Assembly (NCBI GenBank): GCA_902488785.1
Contig: CABTXJ010000010.1
Location: forward strand, 1 to 16,901
Direction: 5' to 3'
Length of the DNA stretch: 16,901 bases
Origin: an uncultured Eubacteriales bacterium
GTDB lineage: Bacteria > Bacillota > Clostridia > TANB77 > CAG-508
Below are positions 7,790-14,262 of the stretch, piece by piece. The position numbers were made by a program, and so were the translations under genes. Under the pieces are notes generated by a model that saw only the letters and a program-made list of their open reading frames with translations, was not told the origin of the DNA and did not search any database. Each line of letters starts with the position of its first letter. Position 1 is the first letter of the stretch.

Positions 7790-8450
7790 TTTTCCCTCCC
7801 GGTTGTTTTTCATTTAATTTTTTGTTTTTAAGTTCAAGTATTACATCAGCACTATTTGCAAGTTCATTACTATGAGTAACTACGATTACACATTTGTTTT
7901 TTTCTTTTGCAAGTTTTTTAAATATATCTACTATTTCAGCAGATGTATTTTCATCTAAGTTACCTGTAGGTTCATCTGCAAGTATTACTGGTGTATCTGA
8001 TGCAAGCGCTCTTGCTATAGCTACTCTTTGTTGTTGCCCTCCTGATAACATATTAATATTCCTATTAATTTGACTATCTTCTAATCCTAACTCATATAAT
8101 ATATCTTCTTTTGCATCCTTATTTACTAATCTTACATTTTCCATAGGTGTTAAGTAATCAATCAAATTATAGTTTTGGAAAACAATAGATATATTATTTT
8201 TCCTATAATCGCTATATCCAATATCTTCTAAGCTATGTTCTTTAAAGAAAATATCACCTTTTTTAGGTTCATCCAATCCTGCAAGTAGTGATAATAATGT
8301 TGATTTACCTGTTCCTGATTTTCCTACTATTGCATAAAACTTTCCTTCTTCAAATTCATAGTTTACTGATGATAGTATCTTATCTTCCAAATTCACATAT
8401 TCTGCATTTGGATAACTATATGTTAAATCTTTTAATTCTAATATTTTCAT
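7782..8450 (-). CDS. ABC transporter ATP-binding protein (Vex2/LolD-type)
   Basis: A 222-residue nucleotide-binding subunit with every expected motif: Walker A GKSGTGKST (43-51), Q-loop Q92 (IVFQNYNL), signature LSGGQQQR (135-142), Walker B VILADEP (155-161), D-loop GNLD and H-loop H193 (VVTHSNE). The LSGGQQQR plus LADEPTGNLD combination is typical of the MacB/LolD/FtsE/BceA group, which drives mechanotransmission-type permeases rather than ordinary import. GGAGG lies 5 nt before the ATG. The gene sits between the two paralogous permeases, so the likely complex is one ATPase dimer with a heterodimer of the two permeases, as in pneumococcal Vex1-Vex2-Vex3 (inference from order). Confidence 0.95.
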   Translation of the reverse strand: MKILELKDLTYSYPNAEYVNLEDKILSSVNYEFEEGKFYAIVGKSGTGKSTLLSLLAGLDEPKKGDIFFKEHSLEDIGYSDYRKNNISIVFQNYNLIDYLTPMENVRLVNKDAKEDILYELGLEDSQINRNINMLSGGQQQRVAIARALASDTPVILADEPTGNLDENTSAEIVDIFKKLAKEKNKCVIVVTHSNELANSADVILELKNKKLNEKQPGGKNV

Positions 8451-8534
8451 TTATTCCTCCAATTGTTTCTTTCTTCTTTCTATTTTTTACTATTTCTATT
8501 AATATTGTTTTTTCTTTGTTATTTTTTTCTATTT

Positions 8535-9890
8535 CTAATTACCTTTTTTCAATATATCTTTAGGGCTTTTAAATATGATAGTTGCATTAGATATTATTAA
8601 TGACAATAATATTATTGCAAGTAATACTCCATAACTTTTAGCAAATACAACTAAGTTAGTCATGTAACTTCCTTTTAAATTAGTTACAATTAACTTTTTT
8701 AGTATGTTATTTAGTACTAATCCTCCTAATGTATTTGCTACAATAGCTACTGGCATTGATATAATTAGTATTTCTATTAAGAATTGTAATAATATTACTC
8801 TTCTTTTTTTACCAATTGCCATTAATACACCTATTTCAAAATACCTTTCTCTAAGCCATAGAAGTAGTATTAAAGTAATTACAACAATAGATACAAATAT
8901 TACAGAAATCACACTTATAGTTATTATCTCTTTTATTTCTGTTATTGAATCTGCTATTTCTGAAAACATTTCATTGTTTTTTTGTATATCATATTTTTTC
9001 TTATCTAGTCCTAATTCATCTAGTATATTTTCTACATTATCTTCTGTATTATCCTTGGTATTATCTTTTTCTTCTTTTTTCTTTCCAATGTTTTTCATAT
9101 ATACGTTTATACTATTTAAAGTGTCATTTTTGTTTTCGCCTTCTTTATCATCATATGCATATAAGGCAAATATTTGGTTTTCTGTATAGTCTGAAGTAAG
9201 GCCGGTATATTTTTCTTGCCCTTTTCCTTCATATATTCCAACTATTTCATATTCTTTTTCTTTGTTTTTTTCTTTTTCATGTTTTTCTTCATTTAAATTA
9301 TTTGCATTGACCTCTTTTAATATTATCTTGTCATTTAGTTTCAAATTATTCTTTTTAGCAAATTCTCTATGTACAATAATTTTGTTTTTTTCATTTTTAG
9401 CTATTTTTCTTCCTTCAACAATTTCAAATGAACCACTAGCAAATAATATATTTTTAGATACATCGCTTGTTTCAATTAATTTAACTGCATTACTTAAATT
9501 ATCATCTACATAGTCATTCATTACATTTTTTTCGCCTTCAACTACTTTACAATTTAATGCTTTTGCTATCTTTTCACGCTCATACACTACATTTTCTACA
9601 TTACTATTTTTTTCTATGTTTTGTACATCTTTCAAATAAAACTGCTGATTTCCATCTACTATATTTTTTCCATCTCCTATGTTTTGCGTGTTTTCCAAGT
9701 TAAACTTTTTAGTAATAGTATATGACATTAAAGTATTTTCAGATATCTTCTTTTCTATACCACTAATGTTTGCAATTATTCCAAAACATACATATATTGC
9801 AAGTAATACAAATAGTAGTATTGAAAATAGTATTGCTGTTTTTTTCTTTTTTCTTGTAACATATTTAAAAGAATTTTCTAATACATTCAT
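8535..9890 (-). CDS. ABC transporter permease, FtsX/MacB type (Vex1-like)
   Basis: First gene of the transporter operon, 451 residues. TM1 spans about 18-41; a large extracytoplasmic domain of roughly 280 residues is very rich in Lys, Glu and Asn and includes a low-complexity run (NNLNEEKHEKEKNKEKEYEI) and a KKKEEKDNTKDNTEDN stretch. TM2-TM4 span about 324-345, 364-386 and 423-441, and the end is SPKDILKKGN. The start ATG has GGGAG 6 nt upstream. An 84-nt T-rich gap (8451-8534, coding-strand A-rich) holding the ATPase's own GGAGG separates it from the next gene. Sequence motifs shared with the 6413-7789 permease indicate an old duplication. Exporter, signal-peptide exporter or resistance-type mechanotransmitter are all possible; the cargo cannot be named. 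Confidence 0.87.
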   Translation of the reverse strand: MNVLENSFKYVTRKKKKTAILFSILLFVLLAIYVCFGIIANISGIEKKISENTLMSYTITKKFNLENTQNIGDGKNIVDGNQQFYLKDVQNIEKNSNVENVVYEREKIAKALNCKVVEGEKNVMNDYVDDNLSNAVKLIETSDVSKNILFASGSFEIVEGRKIAKNEKNKIIVHREFAKKNNLKLNDKIILKEVNANNLNEEKHEKEKNKEKEYEIVGIYEGKGQEKYTGLTSDYTENQIFALYAYDDKEGENKNDTLNSINVYMKNIGKKKEEKDNTKDNTEDNVENILDELGLDKKKYDIQKNNEMFSEIADSITEIKEIITISVISVIFVSIVVITLILLLWLRERYFEIGVLMAIGKKRRVILLQFLIEILIISMPVAIVANTLGGLVLNNILKKLIVTNLKGSYMTNLVVFAKSYGVLLAIILLSLIISNATIIFKSPKDILKKGN

Positions 9891-9966
9891 ATATTTCTCC
9901 CTTCTTTTCTACTATATCCCAATATATATTGATATATTTTTTAATGATATATTTTATGTTATTAAT

Positions 9967-9996
9967 ATATTATTGAATTATGAAATATATATGAAA
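9967..9996 (-). promoter_or_regulatory. Candidate response-regulator direct repeat and promoter of the transporter operon
   Basis: TATGAAA occurs on the + strand at 9979-9985 and 9990-9996, an 11-bp period on the helix, as is usual for OmpR/PhoB-family operators (TTTCATA-N4-TTTCATA on the coding strand). It overlaps a weak promoter-like pair, TTCATA (9990-9995) and TAATAT (9967-9972), spaced 17 nt. It lies about 90 nt before the first permease start in an otherwise AT-rich 160-nt leader. Base composition makes chance matches easy. Confidence 0.35.
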
Positions 9997-10051
9997 TGGA
10001 TTAAAAAACTTTTTCTTTTTACAATTTTGTTACATAAGCAAATCTATACAT

Positions 10052-10075
10052 AAAAAAAGATAGGTATCCTATCTC
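10052..10075 (-). terminator. Second of two tandem terminators after mrnC
   Basis: On the minus strand AGATAGG (10068-10074) pairs with CCTATCT (10058-10064) over a 3-nt loop and runs into seven T (10052-10058). It backs up the hairpin at 10099-10119 and insulates the transporter operon from the ribosome-maturation genes. Confidence 0.85.
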
Positions 10076-10098
10076 AGCTTAATGTTAAAAAGGCAAAT

Positions 10099-10119
10099 AA
10101 AAAAGGCATATTATATGCC
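10099..10119 (-). terminator. Intrinsic terminator containing the mrnC stop codon
   Basis: GGCATA (10114-10119, minus strand) pairs with TATGCC (10105-10110), followed by six T (10099-10104). The 3-nt loop is TAA, the stop codon of mrnC, so the last two sense codons of the gene form one arm of the stem. Confidence 0.85.
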
Positions 10120-10509
10120 CAATATATTATATACCTCTTCAAATATCTCATTATTTCTATCATGTTTTCCTAAAAGATAATTATATCCAATTACTGCTTC
10201 TAATGCTGTAGACATAGCATATTGTATAGGGGATGTGTTTTTTGGTATATGATAGTTTTTAGTATTTCTAGCTCTTCTAGCTACATCTTGCTCTTCTTCA
10301 CTTAAACATTCTTTTTCCTGTAATTTATTCAATACATCTGCTTGCTTTTTAGCATTAACCAACTTAATTATTTTAATATGTAAGTTGTGTGCCTTTGTAT
10401 TTGTTTTAGATACAATTCTTTTTCTTATTGCAAGTTCATACACAGCATCACCTATATATGCCCATACTAGTGGTGATTTTTTTAATACTTCTATTTTTTC
10501 TTCTTCCAA
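10111..10509 (-). CDS. mrnC: Mini-ribonuclease III (23S rRNA maturation)
   Basis: A 132-residue protein, the usual Mini-III length, consisting only of an RNase III catalytic domain with no double-stranded-RNA-binding domain. SPLVWAYIGDAVYEL carries the catalytic aspartate D21; ALEAVIGYNYL carries the second catalytic acid E104; ARRARNTKNYHIP is the conserved middle helix. Mini-III trims both ends of 23S rRNA precursor within the 50S particle. The start is a TTG at 10509, two nucleotides after the rbgA stop, with only a weak purine stretch upstream, so translation is probably coupled to rbgA. In many Firmicutes mrnC sits beside cysS; here it is paired with a 50S-assembly GTPase, a sensible functional match. 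Confidence 0.93.
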   Translation of the reverse strand: MEEEKIEVLKKSPLVWAYIGDAVYELAIRKRIVSKTNTKAHNLHIKIIKLVNAKKQADVLNKLQEKECLSEEEQDVARRARNTKNYHIPKNTSPIQYAMSTALEAVIGYNYLLGKHDRNNEIFEEVYNILGI

Positions 10510-10511
10510 TA

Positions 10512-11396
10512 TTATACTCTTTCTAATGTTATTTTATCTATTTTGTTTGTTCTAAAATCTTTAATTATGGCATTAGCTACCCTGTTGTAATCTGGATTAC
10601 CACCAGATATTAGCATATTCTTCCTTTCTGCTATTACAGAAAGAAGGTAATAATATGCATTAACTGTGTTTTTACCTTTTTCAAAATCTTCTTCTTTTAT
10701 ATCATATCTTTTGAAAAATGCCACTTTATATTCTTCTTTTTTAAATATATTTTCCATTAATTCACATGCAATTTCTATATTATCTACCATATCATTTCTT
10801 ATTGCATCAACTATAGCAAGGTTTATTCCAACTTCTCTTTTTTCAAAATTTGGCCATAACATACCCGGACTATCAAGTACTGATATATTTTCATCTATTC
10901 TTAGCCATTGAAGCTTTTTTGTAACCCCCGGCTTATTTTCTGTTTGCATAGTTTTTTTGCCTGCAAGTTTGTTAATTATAGTTGACTTACCAACATTTGG
11001 TATACCAAATATTAGTGTTCTTACTGTAGATATTCCTTTTTTGTTCTTAGCTATAGCATCTTTTAATTCTTTTATACCTTTTCCACTATTTGCATCAATC
11101 TTAAATATTTCTACTTCTAATTCATTTTCTTTAAACTTATTTTTAAATTCTTGCATCCATCTATCAGTTTCTCTATCATCTGCCAAATCTGCTTTGTTTA
11201 AAACAATTATTCTTTTAACACTCTTTTTTTTATCTAGCATTGATACTAAGTCATAATTTCTTGATGATTTTGGTATTCTAGAATCCAATATTTCTACTGC
11301 TACATCAATTTTAGAAGATATTTCTTCTAATTGTCTTTTTGTTTTAAACATATGTCCTGGATACCAATTAATATTACTGCTAACTTTTTTGCTCAT
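10512..11396 (-). CDS. rbgA: 50S ribosome assembly GTPase RbgA (YlqF)
   Basis: A 294-residue circularly permuted GTPase. WYPGHM at 11-16 contains the conserved histidine (H15) used in catalysis by this family. The G motifs occur in permuted order: G4 NKAD (67-70), G5-like DANSGKG (101-107), G1 GIPNVGKST (131-139), G2 GVT (157-159) and G3 DSPG (175-178). The C-terminal helical domain (about 190-294) resembles the RNA-binding ANTAR-like part of RbgA. RbgA acts late in 50S maturation, promoting ribosomal protein loading before GTP hydrolysis and release. The ribosome binding site GGAG overlaps the TAG stop of the upstream membrane-protein gene (5-nt gap), and mrnC follows after 2 nt, so the three form one operon. 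Confidence 0.95.
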   Translation of the reverse strand: MSKKVSSNINWYPGHMFKTKRQLEEISSKIDVAVEILDSRIPKSSRNYDLVSMLDKKKSVKRIIVLNKADLADDRETDRWMQEFKNKFKENELEVEIFKIDANSGKGIKELKDAIAKNKKGISTVRTLIFGIPNVGKSTIINKLAGKKTMQTENKPGVTKKLQWLRIDENISVLDSPGMLWPNFEKREVGINLAIVDAIRNDMVDNIEIACELMENIFKKEEYKVAFFKRYDIKEEDFEKGKNTVNAYYYLLSVIAERKNMLISGGNPDYNRVANAIIKDFRTNKIDKITLERV

Positions 11397-11401
11397 ATCT
11401 C

Positions 11402-11845
11402 CTACCTTATCTTATATTGATTTTTATCTGCTCTTTCATCATATTGTCTTGTATATTTTTCATTTCCATAAAACCAATTTGTATTATTTCCTTTATTTGA
11501 TGTTCTATTTTTATTTACTAATACGTCTAAAAAGTTTAGTAATGCAAGAGTTATTCCTACTATATACATAAGTGAGTTCACTTTGTCTCCTGCTGGAAGT
11601 GAAATTGAAAGGCAATATCCAAAATATGCAAAATATGATCCTAAATATATTGCAGCCCATACTATACTTCTTTTGAGTATAAAAACTAGTGCTATTATTG
11701 CTAAAAACATAAGAACAATATCTACTTTAGGATATACACTCGCAAATTGTACATATCGTCCTGTTGTTACCATTCTTACAACATATACTCTAAATAGTAC
11801 ATACATGAATCCAAATATATTTATTAAATAACTATATAGTTGCAT
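11402..11845 (-). CDS. Four-helix membrane protein of unknown function
   Basis: A 147-residue protein with about four hydrophobic helices (roughly 3-24, 42-57, 60-84 and 90-109) and no signal peptide. A polar C-terminal tail (about 110-147) is rich in Asn, Lys, Tyr and Arg and ends NWFYGNEKYTRQYDERADKN followed by QYKIR. The aromatic-charged block looks like a conserved motif, probably cytoplasmic, but I cannot name the family. GGAG 5-6 nt upstream supports the ATG. It is the first gene of the unit containing rbgA and mrnC and lies behind an unusual A-rich leader. A link to membrane-proximal ribosome biogenesis would be speculation from position only. Confidence 0.75.
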   Translation of the reverse strand: MQLYSYLINIFGFMYVLFRVYVVRMVTTGRYVQFASVYPKVDIVLMFLAIIALVFILKRSIVWAAIYLGSYFAYFGYCLSISLPAGDKVNSLMYIVGITLALLNFLDVLVNKNRTSNKGNNTNWFYGNEKYTRQYDERADKNQYKIR

Positions 11846-11856
11846 ATTATCTCCTT

Positions 11857-11940
11857 TATTTTAATTTTAATTTTAATTATTTTTCTTTGTTTTTTATTTT
11901 TTTGTTTTTTTATTTTTTTGTTTTTTTCTTTTTCTCTTTT
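11857..11940 (-). repeat. Low-complexity A-rich leader with short tandem repeats
   Basis: The coding strand here is almost only A with scattered C, T and G. On the + strand TTAATT-type hexamers repeat about three times from 11859 to 11877, and a TG(T)nA(T)n unit recurs with G at 11889, 11904 and 11920, a 15-16 bp period. It forms the 5' leader of the 11402-11845 gene. No riboswitch-like pairing is visible; the 211-nt gap (11846-12056) otherwise holds only the DUF1292 terminator. Confidence 0.6.
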
Positions 11941-12020
11941 TCTAATTCTGCTTTTTGTTTTTTATTTTTTCTGCTTTATTTTCTATTTATATTTTTCTAT
12001 TATATTATTTACTTTTAAAG

Positions 12021-12042
12021 AAAAAAAGCCCTTAAAAGAGCT
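12021..12042 (-). terminator. Intrinsic terminator after the DUF1292 gene
   Basis: On the minus strand AGCTC (12038-12042) pairs with GGGCT (12027-12031), with one G-T pair, over a 6-nt loop and is followed by seven T (12021-12027). It begins 14 nt past the DUF1292 stop. Confidence 0.75.
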
Positions 12043-12056
12043 ATTTTCTTAAACTA

Positions 12057-12386
12057 TTATTTTTCATCTTCATCTGTAAATGTATAATAATCAGCCCATT
12101 TTTCTTTGAATATACCATAAATTGTAGCTATTAGTTCTTCATCATCAAATGACATGTATGTTTCACCATTACCATCTTCGTCTTCTATTAGCTTTAATAT
12201 TACAGCTTGGCTTTCATCTTCTTCTTCATCTACTGGAGTTAGAACTACATATTCCTCTCCTTCGTATGAAATAAGATCTAAGAATTCAAATGTTACATCA
12301 TTACCGTCTTCGTCAGTAAGTAGTATTAGTCTTCTTTCATCTTCTTCATTATTGTTTACTTCGTTTGCTTTATTTTCTTCGTCCAT
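12057..12386 (-). CDS. DUF1292 family acidic protein
   Basis: A 109-residue, highly acidic cytoplasmic protein. LILLTDEDGNDVTFEFLDLI (19-38) and YEGEEYVVLTPVD (41-53) match the DUF1292 core, followed by AVILKLIEDEDGNGETYMSFDDEEL. The family is widespread in Firmicutes next to ireB and ruvX, as it is here, and has no established biochemical role. The start is ATG 12386, with AAAGGAG 5 nt upstream; an upstream in-frame TTG overlaps that site and is rejected. It is separated from ruvX by 144 nt containing a TATAAT-like element, so it may have its own promoter as well as read-through from the ireB operon. A terminator follows. Confidence 0.9.
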   Translation of the reverse strand: MDEENKANEVNNNEEDERRLILLTDEDGNDVTFEFLDLISYEGEEYVVLTPVDEEEDESQAVILKLIEDEDGNGETYMSFDDEELIATIYGIFKEKWADYYTFTDEDEK

Positions 12387-12439
12387 ATTTTCTCCTTTCA
12401 AATATACATTATATTAATTAATTTTAAACTATTAAATAA

Positions 12440-12445
12440 ATTATA
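12440..12445 (-). promoter_or_regulatory. Possible -10 element for the DUF1292 gene
   Basis: A consensus TATAAT reads on the minus strand in the ruvX-DUF1292 gap, with a poor TTTAAG -35 candidate 17 nt upstream. In such AT-rich DNA a single hexamer match is weak evidence. Confidence 0.28.
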
Positions 12446-12530
12446 GTATATAACATATAATTCTTAAAGTTATATAATTATACAATTGCATATTTGACAT
12501 ATTATTGTATTTTTTGTTACTATTTTATAT

Positions 12531-12950
12531 TTATTTTTTATTATTATTCCTATTATATGTCTCTAGAATATTTACTGCAGCCAATTGATCTCTTAATTTT
12601 TTCTTATCTTTGCTTTTGACTTGTACTTTTTCCATAATATTGTCTGCTTCTATAGAACTATATCTTTCATCTTGTATTTCAATTATTAGGTTATTAAATT
12701 TGCATTTTAACTTATGTAGAAAATTTTCTGTTTTTTCTACTCTAAATCCAGATGTTCCATCTGCATTATATGGCATACCTAGTATTATCATTTCAACATT
12801 ATATTCTAATACTATTTCTTCAATTCTTTTTAATGTTTTTTTGTCATTTGTACTTTCAATTGTTTCTAAGCCATAAGCTGTTAATTCTAATGGATCAGTA
12901 AGTGCGATTCCTATCCTTGCATCACCATAATCAATAGCCATCTTTCTCAT
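12531..12950 (-). CDS. ruvX: RuvX/YqgF family RNase H-fold nuclease
   Basis: A 139-residue protein of standard YqgF length. [20 protein letters not shown] carries the first metal-binding aspartate (D7); IILGMPYNADGT (56-65) is the second strand motif; IQDERYSSIEA (D94, E95, R96) and RDQLAAVNIL (D121) complete the RNase H-like site. Family members act on structured nucleic acid: YqgF in E. coli is implicated in 16S rRNA 5' processing, and the name derives from predicted Holliday-junction resolution. The ATG overlaps the ireB stop by one base (TAATG), and GGAG lies 8 nt upstream within ireB, so the two are translationally coupled. Confidence 0.93.
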   Translation of the reverse strand: MRKMAIDYGDARIGIALTDPLELTAYGLETIESTNDKKTLKRIEEIVLEYNVEMIILGMPYNADGTSGFRVEKTENFLHKLKCKFNNLIIEIQDERYSSIEADNIMEKVQVKSKDKKKLRDQLAAVNILETYNRNNNKK

Positions 12951-13210
12951 TAATCAAGCTCCAAATATTTCTTAATCATTTGTTCTAACAAGTCATCTCT
13001 TTCAATTTTAATTATCTTGCTTCTTGCATTTTTATGATTTGTAATATATGTTGGGTCACCAGAAAGTATATATCCAACTAATTGATTTACTGGATTATAT
13101 CCATTTTCTAAAAGTGCTGAATATACTTCTTTTAATATTTCCTTTGCTTCTTTAATTTCTGCTTGTTTTGCAAGCTCTGCATTATAGTTCATAGTCTTAT
13201 CATCTGCCAT
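12950..13210 (-). CDS. ireB: IreB/ReoM regulatory protein (UPF0297)
   Basis: An 86-residue protein closely matching UPF0297: [20 protein letters not shown], then [20 protein letters not shown], then the [14 protein letters not shown] end. IreB (Enterococcus) and ReoM (Listeria) are substrates of the PASTA serine/threonine kinase; phosphorylation of an N-terminal threonine relieves stimulation of MurA degradation by ClpCP and so tunes peptidoglycan synthesis. The equivalent threonine appears to be T6 in [14 protein letters not shown] is 5-7 nt from the ATG. It lies 38 nt after the pseudo-GGDEF gene and overlaps ruvX, so it is probably mid-operon. Confidence 0.95.
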   Translation of the reverse strand: MADDKTMNYNAELAKQAEIKEAKEILKEVYSALLENGYNPVNQLVGYILSGDPTYITNHKNARSKIIKIERDDLLEQMIKKYLELD

Positions 13211-13248
13211 AACAACCCTCCTTGATACGTGTTATCTGTAATTATATA

Positions 13249-14241
13249 TTAGTATTTTACTACTTTTTTGTCAACTATTTTTTCTAGTCTGTTTTCTATT
13301 ATTCCAATTTCAGATCCTTTTGTATATTTAATTGTTACAATTTCTACTTTAGGGCTATTTTCCAATTTAGATATATTTTTCTTTAATTTTGAAATAATAT
13401 CTCTTTCTTCTAATTTATCTTTTGTAACTCCTGGAAATGCTATAACAAATTTAGGTCCCATATATCTAACTACAATTGTATCTAATTTTTCTCTTTCGAA
13501 AAAACTAGATATTTCATTTGCAATTAAAATTATTGTTTTATTCCCAGCATCTCTTGATATTTTATCATTTATTTCTACTAAGTTTGTTATTTTAAGCATT
13601 GCTATTTCAGAAGCATCATATTTATCTAGTATATTTCTTCCTTCTGTTAGCATATACTCATTTGTTTTTAAATTTGAATAATAATCAGTTCTGGTCATTT
13701 GTTCAAGTGATGTTTCATATGATAAGGAACTTATCATTTCACGAATTGCTTTTCTTAATATTTCTACAATATCTTTAGATATTTTGAAATCTTCTCTTTC
13801 CTTTAAAATCCAATATCCTACAAATATATTTTCATAATATAATGGGCAAAATAATATATTTTTAATATCTTCAAAATTTGTATATATCACATTATTTTTT
13901 TCTATAGCATTTTTAATTTCTTCATTTCTATCAATTTCAAGTATTTTTTCTATATCTTTTTCTTCTAAATTTGTAGCCTTAACTAAAAAGTCTATACCAT
14001 CAAAATATATTATACTTGAACTTAATAATTTAAATTCATCAATTATTGTATCATTTAACTTTCTTATTTTTTCATCAGTAGATGTAGTTTCAGATGATAT
14101 TTCAACTATCTTTTTTAATATATATAATTTTTCAACTTTCTCTTTTGAAGAAATTACATTACTAATTTGCTTTTTAATATATATCATATATATCAAAAGT
14201 ATAACTACAATAATTAATTCTATTGTTATTATATATGGCAA
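13249..14241 (-). CDS. Membrane-anchored GAF-like plus degenerate GGDEF protein
   Basis: A 330-residue protein. TM segment at about 4-22; coiled linker to about 60; a GAF-like sensor region at about 60-170 (IVEISSETTSTDEKIRKLND ... LFCPLYYENIFVGYWILKE); a GGDEF fold at about 180-320. The usual D-x-L-T-G-L-x-N-R opening is TDYYSNLKTN, and the signature RYGGDEF reads RYMGPKF (259-265), losing the metal-binding and catalytic acidic residues. Cyclic-di-GMP synthesis is therefore very unlikely; nucleotide binding or a structural role is possible. The start is TTG 14241, with GGAG 6 nt upstream. It lies 21 nt after the large N/Q-rich protein gene and 38 nt before ireB, implying an operon. Confidence 0.75.
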   Translation of the reverse strand: MPYIITIELIIVVILLIYMIYIKKQISNVISSKEKVEKLYILKKIVEISSETTSTDEKIRKLNDTIIDEFKLLSSSIIYFDGIDFLVKATNLEEKDIEKILEIDRNEEIKNAIEKNNVIYTNFEDIKNILFCPLYYENIFVGYWILKEREDFKISKDIVEILRKAIREMISSLSYETSLEQMTRTDYYSNLKTNEYMLTEGRNILDKYDASEIAMLKITNLVEINDKISRDAGNKTIILIANEISSFFEREKLDTIVVRYMGPKFVIAFPGVTKDKLEERDIISKLKKNISKLENSPKVEIVTIKYTKGSEIGIIENRLEKIVDKKVVKY

Positions 14242-14262
14242 TTTTAGCTCCTTTTACTATTA

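Noticed and set aside
7251..7817. + strand open frame of 188 residues opposite the second permease and the ATPase
   Set aside because: Hydrophobic low-complexity shadow of a well-supported minus-strand permease; the same holds for the other + strand frames.
9891..10051. Small peptide gene starting at 10051
   Set aside because: Ten codons, no ribosome binding site and placed in the tail of a terminator.
11846..12026. Riboswitch or small RNA in the A-rich leader
   Set aside because: No stable complementary arms could be found apart from the DUF1292 terminator at its upstream edge.
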